55,138 nt of DNA from contig GG745345.1 of assembly GCA_000151295.1 (NCBI GenBank), forward strand, positions 573,104 through 628,241. The letters run 5' to 3'. The translations under genes and the position numbers were made by a program. A model generated the notes under the pieces. It was given only the letters and a program-made list of their open reading frames with translations, did not search any database and had not been told where the DNA came from. The stretch comes from Allomyces macrogynus ATCC 38327. Lineage: Eukaryota > Blastocladiomycota > Blastocladiomycetes > Blastocladiales > Blastocladiaceae. This document shows, piece by piece, positions 21,907 through 32,103 of this stretch. Numbering within the stretch: position 1 is the first letter of the stretch; every line of letters begins with the position of its first letter.

Positions 21907-23290
21907 AATCGCGACTGCGGTTGCGTCGCGGCTCGTGTTCGTGCTCTTCTCTCCACCCACTCAAGTTACCATTCTGCTCGAGTTGCCTTGTTGATTCTTG
22001 CTGTGCCCACCTTGCTTGGTTCTTTCCCCTCCTTTGTGTGGCTGGGCACCCGCTGTGCATCTACTTCCGGTCCCCCTTTCCCTCCCATTTTTGCCTGTTG
22101 TCTTGCTCATCTCCTTGCGTGCCAGTTGAGATTTTGCTCGTTCTCCTTTTGCGTGTTTTCCGTGGGTGCATCTCTGGCTGTGCCCTCAACCACGGAGTTT
22201 GCCACGGGCGCGGCCCGCGTCGTGCTGCATACATACATACATACATACCAGTGCTTTTCCCTCAACGAGAGGAAGGCGCCGCACCGGGAGAGGCGTGGCG
22301 TGCGGATGAGACGAAACGGTGCGCGACAGCAGCAGCAGCAGCAGCGAAAGGGCAGCCGAGTCCACGTCACGCCAATGCCAAGCAGCCCGTTCGCCGTTCG
22401 GTCAGATCACGTCACTCGTGCATTCCTTCAAGAATTAAATGGAGCGATTGTTTGTGAAGAGCATAGCTCGGAACAGGCGCCGTTTCGAATCCTGGTCCGA
22501 ACCCAGTTGGGTTATCTATCAAACTTTGGGTGCTTGAATTAGTGCTGGCCTCAGCCAGTTCCCAGCTGCACATCACTCGACCGGGACTTCTATTTTGCCA
22601 CTTTCTGATATTTTTTTTTTCATCACTTTGGGCGAGAGCAGTGCTTGCTCAGAGACCGGTAACATTTATTTGCATGCTCGTTACCAAAAGGAAGGATTGT
22701 GGTTTTGGCGTTCTGATCCGGTTATTTGGCCGCCGCTCTGGCACGCCGTTCTGCTTGAATGATGACCCTTCATGGCAGTCTGTTGATGAGAATTGAACTG
22801 ATGCGAGCAATGACACCACGGTCGGCTCGCTGCTGTCTGCTGACCAGATTTGGGCCGGGTTTGGAGGAAGAAATCTGCTGGACCACTCTGGCGCAGATTC
22901 GGCCTTTTTCAACGATTGTGACAAAAGGAGCAAATCCAACGAAACTACATGAGAAGAGGACAGAACAGATGTGAGTGGACTCGCGTGCGCACTTGAATGC
23001 AGGCTGAGCGCGACTTTACACATCGGCACTCCAAGCATCCACAGCGCACTAATGATATACCCTTCAAGCCTGTTCAAGTCCATGCAATCATGGTTTGCGC
23101 ACACACGGCGTGAGAAGCTGCCCTCCTCCTTCACGGTGCCATAAACTCGGTCGCGCCACACATCATCCCAAACGACGTTTGTGGAAACTCGCCCAGCTTG
23201 ACATAGTGCCACTCTCCTCCTCGGTCGTGAGCCAACAATCCTTGAACAGGAACCCGATGAAGTACGGTGTGCCGGTCTTTTGGGCCATAT
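21907..23290. other. Gene-poor region
   Basis: There is no intact gene. The first 350 nt are T-rich on the + strand and probably form the 3' UTR of the preceding gene. A CATA microsatellite lies at 22228-22249 and a short CAG run at 22330-22347. From 22.6 to 23.3 kb on the - strand, frames such as TGTPYFIGFLFKDCWL may be downstream pieces of the DUF6604-like relic that follows. Confidence 0.35.
22228..22249. repeat. (CATA)n microsatellite
   Basis: Five tandem tetranucleotides plus a partial unit in non-coding sequence. Confidence 0.85.
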
Positions 23291-23299
23291 CGTTGATCG

Positions 23300-23960
23300 T
23301 CTAGGTGCCAAACTTCGCGTCCAGCTTGTCCTTGTTGATGGCGATCACAGCCTCGAGCACATTGAGACACCGCAAGTGCATCCTGAGAAGATCAAACCGC
23401 AGCAGCTCGTACTCGCTGGAAACGAGGTCGTGGACGAGTTTGGGCATTGGGACCGGCGCGATGCGCGTCCACGCGGAAGAGAGCGACCAGGAGGCACGCC
23501 GAGTGCAGCGGGCGGCCGCTGAAGTTGCCGTGGGTCGGGCCAAGGCGCGAGACGTCGACGGTTCCAGTCGCAACCGGGTCCAACATTTCGACAACTTGCT
23601 GGAGCACGGAAATGAAGTGGCGGTGCTTGGCATTATCGCTAGCATAAGTTGCCCACTAATCGCCTGCATCCAACTGCAAAAACCAATCGGCGCCAACACG
23701 GCGCTCGCGAATCGCGCACATTGTCCACTTGATGACTGCAGGAGAGATGGAATCTGCAGCATCAGCAATTTTACTGGCTCGTCTACAAGACGACACGCGC
23801 TGGGTCCGAGCTGTTCGGTGGTGAAGGGACCGTTGGCAATGGTAGTTTCTGAGCTCACAAGCGTCGGCCACATCCTTACGCTCCTTGCGCTTGGCAGCGC
23901 GCGAGATGGGAACGAGCTGGGCTGACTTTCAATCAGTACGACCCGATGCAGCATGAGGCG
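23300..23960 (-). pseudogene. Relic of a DUF6604-like protein gene
   Basis: Pieces on the - strand resemble, from memory, the fungal DUF6604 domain. A basic segment (AAKRKERKDVADACEL) is followed by a helix (PAVIKWTMCAIRERRVGADWF) and then NAKHRHFISVLQQVVEMLDP, the usual 'H-x-H-F-I-x-V-L' signature. The last two are in the same frame but separated by an in-frame TAG at 23658-23656. Another frame change follows near 23450, where KLVHDLVSSEYELLRFDLL continues in a different frame. I could not find introns that remove both defects. The function of DUF6604 proteins is unknown. The family call is tentative. Confidence 0.4.
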
Positions 23961-24000
23961 GCTTCTGAATCGACTGCGGTCGTTATGAGCCACGATGCGA

Positions 24001-25157
24001 GCTTGCTAGTGTCTTCCTTGTATTTTCGGAACTGTCGAGCAAGTTTGAGGGGAGCCAAGCACGCTGGCGGTCTAAATCAGTGCCATCTGCAGGTTCGGAT
24101 TGCTGGTCATCGTCACTCGGCTGTTTGGTTGGAATTGGCGTTGAGGAATGATCGCCAATCATGATGACGGCGCAAATGCAACGAGTTGCAGATGCAGGTA
24201 GTTCTGGTAAGACTGGACTGATGGTCAGATCAGAGGTGCTTGCATGTCGATTCGCGGCAGATTGACCCGCCACAGCATCAACGGCAGAGCGCCAGAGGCC
24301 CGACACTCGACAAACATCACAAACATCACAAACATCGCAAACATCGCAAACATCACACGTTGCTGCTTTGGATGCTTTCGGTCTACTGCAAGAACTTCAC
24401 ATTGGGACAGCGCTTCGTCACCAAAGAGGAAGACTTGGCCAAGGCTTTCACGTTGAGGGTCTCTCCACAACCACCGCCGATTTGGGCCAACGCCATAAAT
24501 GCAATGCGTTTGGATAGATCGCGCATTTCAGACTTGTGGTTCAGCCGAGACTCGTTTGCAATGTGCCAAGCGGCGATTTGATGCCAGCTTGATCGAAATC
24601 ATGAAGTACAGCCAACGGATAACCGAGGGGCGAGGCATGATAGAGGCTGGACTTCAGGCTGCAATTTTCGCACGGGAAGAGGGTGCGAACACCAAGAAAC
24701 GAACTCAGGCATGAGAATGGCATGCTCTAGCTTGGAATGCAATGGCTCACACTGCTCAAATATGAGGGCGGTCAGGTCCATCATGAGCATATTGGTTCCA
24801 GAGAACGCGAATGTGGTCACTACCCGCTCATCACGGCATACCAGAGCGAATGCTGGCGCCTTAAGCATCGCCGGCATGGGCGCTCATAAGCTCGTCCAGT
24901 GCCGCATTTGTGTTGACCAAACTGGCAGGATGTGTAGAGACATGCATAGGTACTGAGGCTACCGTTTTGACCTGCATCTGTCGTGACTTGGACGGGGCGG
25001 GTGCACCGACACAGATGTCTAAGTGCATTTTCTCTTGGGGATGATCCCTCATCGCTGTACATGACTTGGGCAGATATCATTTCTTGCGACCTGAGAATGG
25101 CCGTGCAGCATCGATGAATCTTTCTGCCGCTCCCAGACTGTCCATGCACTGCCCAAC
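24001..25157. other. Relic-rich spacer with LRR-like fragments
   Basis: Short - strand frames contain hydrophobic LRR-flavoured text (for example RVVTTFAFSGTNMLMMDL near 24.8 kb) mixed with stops. A 9-nt tandem repeat lies at 24311-24355. I see no intact gene in this stretch, which is less GC-rich than the genes on either side. Confidence 0.35.
24311..24355. repeat. 9-nt tandem repeat, five copies
   Basis: Five copies of CAAACATCA-type units with G/A variation. It is a small minisatellite inside the relic-rich region; one + strand frame would read as NIT/NIA tripeptides. Confidence 0.85.
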
Positions 25158-25287
25158 ATGACGCGAGCCTTCACAAATGAAGATCAACTAGGCCTCGTCA
25201 TGTATATCATGTATCAAGCGTGGGGTGATGACGGTGTACAGAAAAATTCAACCAACGCAGAAACAAAAATCAATCCAATCTCATCCA

Positions 25288-26673
25288 TCACGACGACGAC
25301 GCCGCCGGTGCCGCCGCCCCCGCAACCACGGCCACCGCGCCCGGTGGGACAGCGGCGACTGCGGCCGCGGCCTTCCTCGCCGCCTCTAGCGCAGCGAGGT
25401 ACCCACCTGCATCCGGCGCCGTTCGCGGTGGCACGACTCCCGCCTGTGCGGCCTGCACCGCAAACCGGGCTGCCTGAGCCGCGCGCTCATGCCCGTCGCG
25501 ATCGACCAACAATCCACGCAACCAAGCAATCTCCGTCTCGAGCTCCACAACCCGCTGCGAGAGCGCGTCGGCCTTGGAAGCCATATCCCGCGCGAGCATC
25601 GCCGTCGCCTGCTCGCGCTGCTTCTTGCGCGCACGGAACCGCGCCGAGGCGGCCGTATTGCGGCGCCGCTTGTCGTCGTCGGCGTCAGTCCGTGGGCGCT
25701 TGGATGCGGGCTCCGTGGAAGTGGAAGAAAGGTCGGCCGAGGGCATGGTCGGTGCAATGTGCACGTGCGGCGTCTCGACAGTCGACCGGACACGCGGCTC
25801 TTCGGGGGATTTGGGCGTCGGGGCGGGGGCCACGGCGGCTGGGGCCACGTGTGCGCGCTTGGTCGCGAGACGCGGGGTCGTCGGTGGCGACGGAGTGTTT
25901 GGTGCGGTGGGCGCGGCGGACGCGAGCCCCGTCGTCGTCCACTGTGGAGCCGGCGCGGCGGCCGCAGCAGTGACCGCGGGTGCCGATGCTTGCACGGGCG
26001 CAACCACAGGTGCCGGAGCAGGCGTTGCGGGCGGTGCGGGCGCGAGCTGCACGGGAACCATGACCGTCTGTCCCGTGGCTGTCGTCTGCAGGACGTACGT
26101 GACGTGTGCCGGTGCGGACGCCGCCGGTCCAACCGCCGCCGCGGATGCTGCGGACGCGACGGGCAGCCACGGCGACATGCCGAGGACGGCATTCCCGACA
26201 CCATGGTAGAGCGGCGGGTGCGAGGGCACGACGACCGCGGGCGTCGGCGCTTGCTGTTGCTGCTGGTACGGCGCAAGGACCGAAGGCCATGCCGGCTGCT
26301 GCTGCTGCGGGGCGAACGCTTGGGGCTTGGGAGCGCTCGTGCCAAACAGCGACGCGGCCATGCCCATGGCGAGGAACCCGTCGAGCTGCGGCGCCTGTGT
26401 CTGCTGCTTCTGCGTTTGCTGCATGCGCGCGGCGTTGGGCATCACATCGTCATTGGCGAACGTGAACTGCGTCTCGGAGAAGAGGGCCAGCTGCTGGGCA
26501 ATGTCCTCGGGCGCCGGCGCGTCATGGCGGCGATCAACGTCGTCGTCGTCGTCGGGCAGGTCGAGCAGCGAGGCAAGCAGCTGGCTGTGCGCGACGGGGT
26601 CGGCGGCGGCCAGGTCGGTCGACCAGCTCGCGGGCGCGTGCGTGGTGGGGCTCGTCGTTGAGTGGTAGGCCAT
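25288..26673 (-). CDS. bZIP transcription factor, Cys-3/MetR/Gcn4-like
   Basis: A single-exon 461-aa protein. The basic region KRRRNTAASARFRARKKQRE starts at about residue 335 and is followed by a leucine-zipper heptad series (ALSQRVVELETEIAWLRGLL). The RRRNTAASARFR signature is that of the fungal Cys-3/MetR/Gcn4 group, whose best-known members control sulfur or amino-acid metabolism. The N-terminal 330 residues are Ala/Pro/Gln-rich with an acidic patch (LLDLPDDDDDVD), as in activation domains, and the C-terminus is Ala/Val-rich. The start at 26673 is chosen because it sits in a good context (GCCATGGCC on the - strand). An upstream in-frame ATG at 26817 would add 48 basic residues. The target pathway is inferred from the signature only. 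Confidence 0.85.
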   Translation of the reverse strand: MAYHSTTSPTTHAPASWSTDLAAADPVAHSQLLASLLDLPDDDDDVDRRHDAPAPEDIAQQLALFSETQFTFANDDVMPNAARMQQTQKQQTQAPQLDGFLAMGMAASLFGTSAPKPQAFAPQQQQPAWPSVLAPYQQQQQAPTPAVVVPSHPPLYHGVGNAVLGMSPWLPVASAASAAAVGPAASAPAHVTYVLQTTATGQTVMVPVQLAPAPPATPAPAPVVAPVQASAPAVTAAAAAPAPQWTTTGLASAAPTAPNTPSPPTTPRLATKRAHVAPAAVAPAPTPKSPEEPRVRSTVETPHVHIAPTMPSADLSSTSTEPASKRPRTDADDDKRRRNTAASARFRARKKQREQATAMLARDMASKADALSQRVVELETEIAWLRGLLVDRDGHERAAQAARFAVQAAQAGVVPPRTAPDAGGYLAALEAARKAAAAVAAVPPGAVAVVAGAAAPAASSS

Positions 26674-27831
26674 GGCGGAGGCTTCACGGCGACGGTGCAG
26701 GATTGCAGCCAGGACGGCGGAAAGGGAGAGAAGGAGGCGACAGCGCGCGCTGGGGCCAATATGGCGACATTGCCGCGGGCGCCGGCGTCGGCATGTCGGC
26801 GGGGTCGTGGTTGGCATCGGTCAGCGTGCGTTCATGGTGGCTCGGGCCAGTCGCGGGCTCCCCCGTAGTGGTGATTTTGGCTTGTGCGCGCGTCAGCAAC
26901 GCGGCGCCGAGGACGGTGAGATCAGGAACGGTTGTCCCGCGCAGCGTCTCGCACCCACGAAAGCCCCACGCAAGCCGCTTTCCACGCGGCCCGCTTCATC
27001 TCCAACGATGGCTCTGGCAGCTTGACGCCAGCTAGCCGCGTCGGGAAATCAGGGCGGGCCGACTGAGCGCCCCGCACCTGACTCAGCGCCAGAGCCAATG
27101 GTCGTACTGCACGATGGCGCCATTGTCGCGCCATGGCCGTGGCGGCGAGGTCAGGGCTTTGCGCCGCCAACTGCATCGGCAACAGCGTGCAAACAGGAAG
27201 GACGTCCGCCCGCAGCGCGCGTGCAACGCGTGACTTGCACGCGACCTGATCTTCTCTTGGCCTTCGTCGTTTCTTTCGCGTCCAAGTCGACCGAAACGAC
27301 GGGCCTCCTCCGTGCCGACAACGACGGCCACCACGACGTCGAGGACCACGACGAGGACCGCACCGACCCAGCTGCAACTGTTCTGCAAGCTTGTAACTCC
27401 CTTCTTGGACCCGCACGAGTCGCTGCACGCAGCGCTCGACCGTCCGGGCCCCCAACTTGTCCAGCCAGCAGCAACTACTCCTGAGCTGAAGCGACCGACG
27501 ATGTCCGACCACCCCATCCGGTACCGTTGCCCCTCGTAAACCGATGCCGTGCCTACTAATGAGTGACCATGCTGTTTGCCCAACGTTCTCCTCCCTCTGT
27601 TTCTTTGCTTCGCCGTGTTTCCGTGTGTCGTTGATATTACTTGGTCTCTCCTGCTGCCGGTGCCCGCTCTCGACCTGCCCGTCCTCATTCATCGACCACA
27701 CGACGCTGGCCGCACCCATTCCGCCACGCCCATCGTGCTCGTGACTGTGTGTGTACCCCCCTCTTTGCCGCCGTCTCCGTTCCGTCTTGCGTGCCCGTAC
27801 CGTCGTCGACCTCCCGCACCAACCAACCGTC
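26674..27831. other. Divergent intergenic region between the bZIP and KH-protein genes
   Basis: About 1.16 kb separates two divergent starts. Apart from a doubtful 70-codon frame on the - strand (26922-27134), nothing is recognisable. The last 300 nt before 27832 are pyrimidine-rich on the + strand, as expected for a promoter or 5' UTR. Confidence 0.4.
26922..27134 (-). CDS. Possible small protein with presequence-like N-terminus
   Basis: A 70-codon frame from ATG 27134. The first 25 residues are Arg/Ala-rich without acids (MARQWRHRAVRPLALALSQV), as in mitochondrial presequences, followed by a short helical part (PSLEMKRAAWKAACVGLSWV). I do not recognise a family. In GC-rich DNA such a frame could easily arise by chance. 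Confidence 0.18.
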   Translation of the reverse strand: MARQWRHRAVRPLALALSQVRGAQSARPDFPTRLAGVKLPEPSLEMKRAAWKAACVGLSWVRDAARDNRS

Positions 27832-29662
27832 ATGCCCACGATTGCTCGCTCCAGAGAGTCGCGCCGGAGCAAATGGGACCAGGCCGCGCCCGCGCACTCG
27901 GCGCCTTCTGCGCCCGCACACCATCACGATTCTCCCGCGCCGTCGTCGGCGCCGCCACGGTCAATTGAAGAGGCCAAGCGCTTGGCCGCACTCAAGGCCC
28001 AGGAACTGGCGGCTGCGATTGCGTCGCCGCCGTCGGCCCAGCCGCTCGTGGTATGGACGGGTTTCCTGGGTGTTGTGGAAGAGGGAGTGGGTGGACTGAC
28101 GATGAGGGATGGCAATAGGACCCGCCGGCCGTTGCCGGGTTCACGGAAGACGTTGACATCAACGACTGCCGCAACCGGTACCTGTTGACCAAGAGCTCGA
28201 CGCAGCAGGACGTACGTTGTTCGTTCATCTTCATGCCATATGCCATGGATGGCAAGATCGTGGTGGCTCACGTCGCTCCGATTCCAAATTCCATCTCTAG
28301 ATCAAGCGCGACTCGGGCGCCGACATTACGACGCGCGGCAAGTACTTCCCCGACCGGTCGAAGGCCTCGACCATGGAGCCACCGCTGCACCTGCACGTCT
28401 CGGCGACGACGCGCGAAGCCCTCGACAAGGCGCTCGACATGATTCGCGAACTGATGAACCGGTCGCCCGACCCGCTGCTCTCGGAACGGCACTCGTTTGC
28501 GCCACGGCCGGTACTCTCTCTTTATTGTTGATCGGACAGCATTCCGCAACGCAACGTGTGACTGACTGTTTGCTCGTTATTCCCATAGCACCGCGACCGC
28601 TCCCCACCCCCTACCGCGACCCCGACCCGCGCCATGCTCACGGATAAAGTCTACGTCGGGTGGGAACCCGACTTCCACTTCAACCTGCGCGCGAAAATCA
28701 TTGGCCCGGGCGGCGCCTACGTCAAGCACATTCAGAACGAGACGGGCGTGCGGCTGCAACTCAAGGGGCTCGGGTCCGGTTATACCGAAAATCAGACGGG
28801 ACGCGAGTCGGACGAACCGCTGCACATGTGGATGGCCACGTCGCTCGGGGAACAGGCCATGGATCACGCCAAGGCCCTGTTTGACGATCTCTTGACGCAG
28901 ATCAAGGCCGATTACGAGACGTGGAAGGCCGATCGCGCCCGTGGACCGGGAGGGCGTGGGGGACCGCCCCCGCGGATGGGTGGATCCGATCGCGAGTACC
29001 GGCCAAGTGGTGGGGACCGGTATGCCCCCAGGCGGGATGATGGCGGGCGCCGCGACCGGGATTATCCGGCGTTTGGTGGACCAGGGGGCGCGGGTGGGCC
29101 ACCGCCGCACCATGCTCCCATGCATGGGCCGCCACCGGCACACGCGGACGGGGCGGCTGCGGCGCCGAACGTGCCCGGGATGCCCGCGGCCCCGCAGCCG
29201 CCCGCGCACCTGGTCTCGACGCCCGAGCAGTACGCGCATTACCAGCATTGCTACGGGCTGTACTACCAGTATTACTGGGCGACGGCGATGCAGTCGCAGC
29301 AGATGCAGCCGCAGCCGCAGGCGCAGGCGCAAATGCAGGCGCAACTGCAACCGGCGGCAAGTGAATCAGCAACGGCAACGAACGATGACGCGGCGGCCGC
29401 GTCGGTCATGAAGGTCGAGCATCAGCAAGCGCAACCCGCATCCGTAGAGACGTTGGCGGCGGCGGCGACTGACGGTCAAGGTGCTGAGACTCCCTCGGCC
29501 ACCGACGTGCAACAGCAGCAGCAGCAGGCGATGCCCGAGGGGATGCCGGACGTGAATTCGCCCGAGTACGCGGCGTGGTACGCGCAGTACATGGCGCAGT
29601 ACCAGCAGTACGCGGCCTACCAGGCGCAGGCCCAGGTGCAGGGGGAGCCGGCGCAGCAGTAG
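27832..29662 (+). CDS. KHDC4: KHDC4/BLOM7-like KH-domain RNA-binding protein
   Basis: Exons 27832-28050, 28119-28211, 28301-28510 and 28589-29662 are all in phase 0 and give 531 aa. Human KHDC4 (BLOM7) is a splicing-associated RNA-binding protein. The N-terminus SRRSKWDQ matches the family. A first KH-like unit spans exons 2-3 (INDCRNRYLLTKSSTQQDIK, SGADITTRGKYF, LHLHVSATTREALDKAL). The second KH domain is in exon 4 (VYVGWEPDFHFNLRAKIIGP, then GGAYVKHIQNETGVRLQLKG and SGYTENQTGRESDEPLHMW). A Gly/Arg/Pro-rich stretch and a Gln/Met/Tyr-rich C-terminus with a Q run follow. Splice sites are GTATGG/ATAG, GTACGT/CTAG and GTACTC/ATAG. Confidence 0.88.
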
Positions 29663-30221
29663 GCGGGCGCCGTGCTGGTTGGGTGGAGAGTGGAGTGTTT
29701 CACGCGACAAATGGAAGCGTCGCACGCGTATCGTGAATGAATCTGACTTTGTGTCTCGTCTCTTCTTTTGCCGCGGTCGGCACCAGAAACAAGGATGATT
29801 CTGAACTTGCGGCGTAAGCAAGATCAAAGTGGCGTAAGACAGGGCGAACCATGAAACGCCGTGGCGCATGGTGAAACGCCGTGGCGCAGGAGTGGCGTCG
29901 ACGGAAGGTGCGTGCTCCGCCGACCTCCGCCACACCGGCACGGGGCACCACACCAGACCAGAACTCGTTCTGCTCCACCATCACACAAGCGGCGACAGCG
30001 GCGACCACGGCGACGCCCAAGCTTTTTCCTGCTCTGGCCTGTTGGCGACGACGTTCCCCGTTCTGCACCTGCACCGTCGACGAGAGCGGAACCCGACTGC
30101 TCGCAACTTGAACGGCGGACGCCCAGCAACTTGCCGTCGCCGCCGCAGCTGCCGCTCCACCGCCAGCCGCGCTCTCTCCGCACTCGCGCTCGACCTTGAC
30201 TGCAGTCCAAGCACCAACACC
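29663..30221. other. Intergenic region with possible 5' extension of the next gene
   Basis: The frame of the following gene stays open upstream to an ATG at 29868, but the added 118 residues have no signal peptide and look like random translation. A 20-nt segment containing ATGGTGAAACGCC is imperfectly duplicated at 29851-29885. The promoter of the 30.2-kb gene should lie here. Confidence 0.35.
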
Positions 30222-31685
30222 ATGGCGAGCAGGTCGAGCACGGTGCCGACTCCGCCACCCACTTCGACCCCGTCGCCGACCTCCACGGGCTCGAGCACGC
30301 CGCCGCCGACGTCGACCACCAACTCGCCTACGTCCACGAGCTCGCAAACGTCCACTAAGGACCCGTCGACCTCAACCTCGGCGACCTCGACCTCAGCCAC
30401 GTCCTCGCAAACGACCCCGCCGTCGTCCTCCAGCACTGCCTCGCAAAACTCGACCAAGGACACGCCGTCGACCTCCATCACCGTTTCCTCGACCATCATC
30501 CTGTCGACGACCATCAATGGCACTCCGACCGTTCTCATGCTCCCGACGACGTTCGCCACGACCAAGGCCGCACCCAGCAACTCGTCCGACTCGTCCGACG
30601 GCCCGGGCACCGCCGTCGTCGTTGTGGCCGTCGTCGTGCCAATCGTCCTGATTGCGGCCATCGCTGCCCTCGTAGTGCGGTCCCGGTCGCGCCGCCGGTC
30701 GCGCGAAGCCGAGGCGAATGCGGCCGCCATGTCGCTGCATGCCATGCGCAACGCCAACGCGAACGCAGGCGTCACGCCGGGGATGCGATCGTTCACGCCC
30801 CGAAACATGGGCGCGGGGGCCGTCTTCTCGCCGCCCACGCAGCCCGCGCAGCTCGTCCTCCTCTCGTCGGGCAAGGCTGCTAACGGCGGGTTCGGCCCGC
30901 AGCAATCGCAGGTCCCGCAACCGCAGGCCGAGGGCAACGTGTACCTCCCGATGCCCGTCTCCCAGGGTGACCCGAACGGGTACATGGTCCCAGCCGACGT
31001 GACCGGCGGGTCCGCCTCGGGCGGCGCGCCCTTGTACGCCACTGGGCCCGGTGGCGTCCAGCCCGTCTACATGGACGGTGGTGCGGGTCAGCCGATGTAC
31101 GCTGACGCCGGCGCTGCGGGCCAGCCGATGTACATTGACGGCAACGGCATGCCCGTGGCCATGGACTACGACTATGGTCCGCCCGGGCCGTACGTGTCGG
31201 GTCCGCCCGGTGCCGGGCCGGTCACGTACGCGACGGGGCCCGTGCCTATGGACCCGGCGGGCGTGCCCGTCTCTATGCCCGTTCTCCCGCCGCTGCCGCC
31301 GCACGTGCAGCAGCAGACGACTGGCCCGCAGCAGCCCGGGCAGCAACAGCCGCAGCAGCAATTTTCGCCGCAGCAGGGGCCGCAGTACGCGCCGCCGGGC
31401 GTGCAGTACGTGCCGCAACAGCAGCAGTACGGCGGGCCGCAAGGGCAGGAAATGCTGCGCACGGGCCCACGGCTCGCGGAGCCGCAGGTGGTCGCGATGA
31501 ACGGGACGGGGCCGCAGAATATGCAGGCTGCCGTGTACGACACGATGGCAACGGACGGCGGGATCATGTATGCGGACGCCGAGCCGCAGCAAGGGCAGAT
31601 CCAAGGGCAGGGGCCGCAGTTTGCGCCTGAGGACCAGGGGCGTCGCGCGCAGCATGCCGACCAGGTGTTTGGGCGGCATTACTAG
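30222..31685 (+). CDS. Mid2-like single-pass membrane protein with Gln/Gly/Pro-rich tail
   Basis: From ATG 30222 the frame encodes 487 aa. Residues 5-130 are almost entirely Ser, Thr and Pro (O-mannosylation-prone). Residues 130-152 form a membrane segment followed by RSRSRRRSRE. The cytosolic tail of about 330 residues is rich in Gln, Gly, Pro, Tyr and Met, with repeats such as GQPMYADAGAAGQPMYIDG and QQ runs. The architecture is that of wall-integrity sensors (Mid2/Wsc class) but without an obvious signal peptide; a start at 29868 does not supply one. The tail repeats resemble annexin-type or low-complexity interaction regions. It is a paralog candidate of the 20.6-kb gene by plan and by the STTI-NGT motif. 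Confidence 0.6.
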   Translation: MASRSSTVPTPPPTSTPSPTSTGSSTPPPTSTTNSPTSTSSQTSTKDPSTSTSATSTSATSSQTTPPSSSSTASQNSTKDTPSTSITVSSTIILSTTINGTPTVLMLPTTFATTKAAPSNSSDSSDGPGTAVVVVAVVVPIVLIAAIAALVVRSRSRRRSREAEANAAAMSLHAMRNANANAGVTPGMRSFTPRNMGAGAVFSPPTQPAQLVLLSSGKAANGGFGPQQSQVPQPQAEGNVYLPMPVSQGDPNGYMVPADVTGGSASGGAPLYATGPGGVQPVYMDGGAGQPMYADAGAAGQPMYIDGNGMPVAMDYDYGPPGPYVSGPPGAGPVTYATGPVPMDPAGVPVSMPVLPPLPPHVQQQTTGPQQPGQQQPQQQFSPQQGPQYAPPGVQYVPQQQQYGGPQGQEMLRTGPRLAEPQVVAMNGTGPQNMQAAVYDTMATDGGIMYADAEPQQGQIQGQGPQFAPEDQGRRAQHADQVFGRHY

Positions 31686-32103
31686 AGGGCGTCGTGTGTG
31701 GCATCCGTCCGCGGTCAGTCTCCGTGTACTACGCCCAACTTTTCTAGAGAGTGGGGCGCGCGGACGTTTGGAGAGGGGGGCGGTCACCGACCCGCTTGAT
31801 CTTTGATGTGTTTTTGTGTTGTTGTGCTGGTGTTTGCAACTGTTGCGTTCCATGTGGGAGGGTCGTTTCGCGCTTTCGCCATTTTTGTCGTCTGTAGAGA
31901 CCCTCTTTTCGTTTGGTTTGGTTGTTTGCGATGCTGGCTCGTTCTGCTTTTTATTGTCTGCGTTGATTGTCGTCTCCTTGTCGTACCTGCAGTACACCTT
32001 CCGTTTGCTCTGATTTCGTGTTTTGCCGTTCAAAAATAAAGAGCTCGTAGAACCAGCGCATCTTCACTCTAATCGTCGTCCTTGTCACTCCTAGTCTACG
32101 TCT
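31686..32103. other. Convergent intergenic region
   Basis: About 420 nt between stops of the + gene and the - strand coiled-coil gene. The + strand is strongly T/G-rich (31800-31990), as in fungal 3' UTRs, and ends with an AATAAA at 32035-32040. Confidence 0.5.
32035..32040 (+). terminator. Possible polyadenylation signal AATAAA
   Basis: AATAAA about 350 nt downstream of the 31685 stop, after a T/G-rich stretch. It fits a 3' processing site for the Mid2-like gene. Confidence 0.35.

Noticed and set aside
24311..24355. CRISPR-like array
   Set aside because: The units are 9 nt and contiguous without spacers, in a eukaryotic genome; this is a simple minisatellite.
25489..26661. 390-codon + strand frame over the bZIP gene
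   Set aside because: Gly/Arg/Cys-rich antisense text without motifs; the - strand frame contains a full bZIP domain.
26922..27872. 316-codon - strand frame as a full gene
   Set aside because: Most of it is Arg/Gly-rich text with no start in good context and no domain; only the last 70 codons have any protein-like character, and these are listed with low confidence.
28577..29350. 257-codon open frame on the - strand across the KHDC4 gene
   Set aside because: It consists of Arg/Leu/His-rich text antisense to a clear KH-domain exon. GC-rich codon usage opens such antisense frames all over this window.
30393..32033. 546-codon open frame on the - strand over the 30.2-kb membrane protein
   Set aside because: It is antisense to the Ser/Thr/Pro and Gln/Gly-rich gene, has extreme Arg/His content and no domain. 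It is most likely an artefact of composition.
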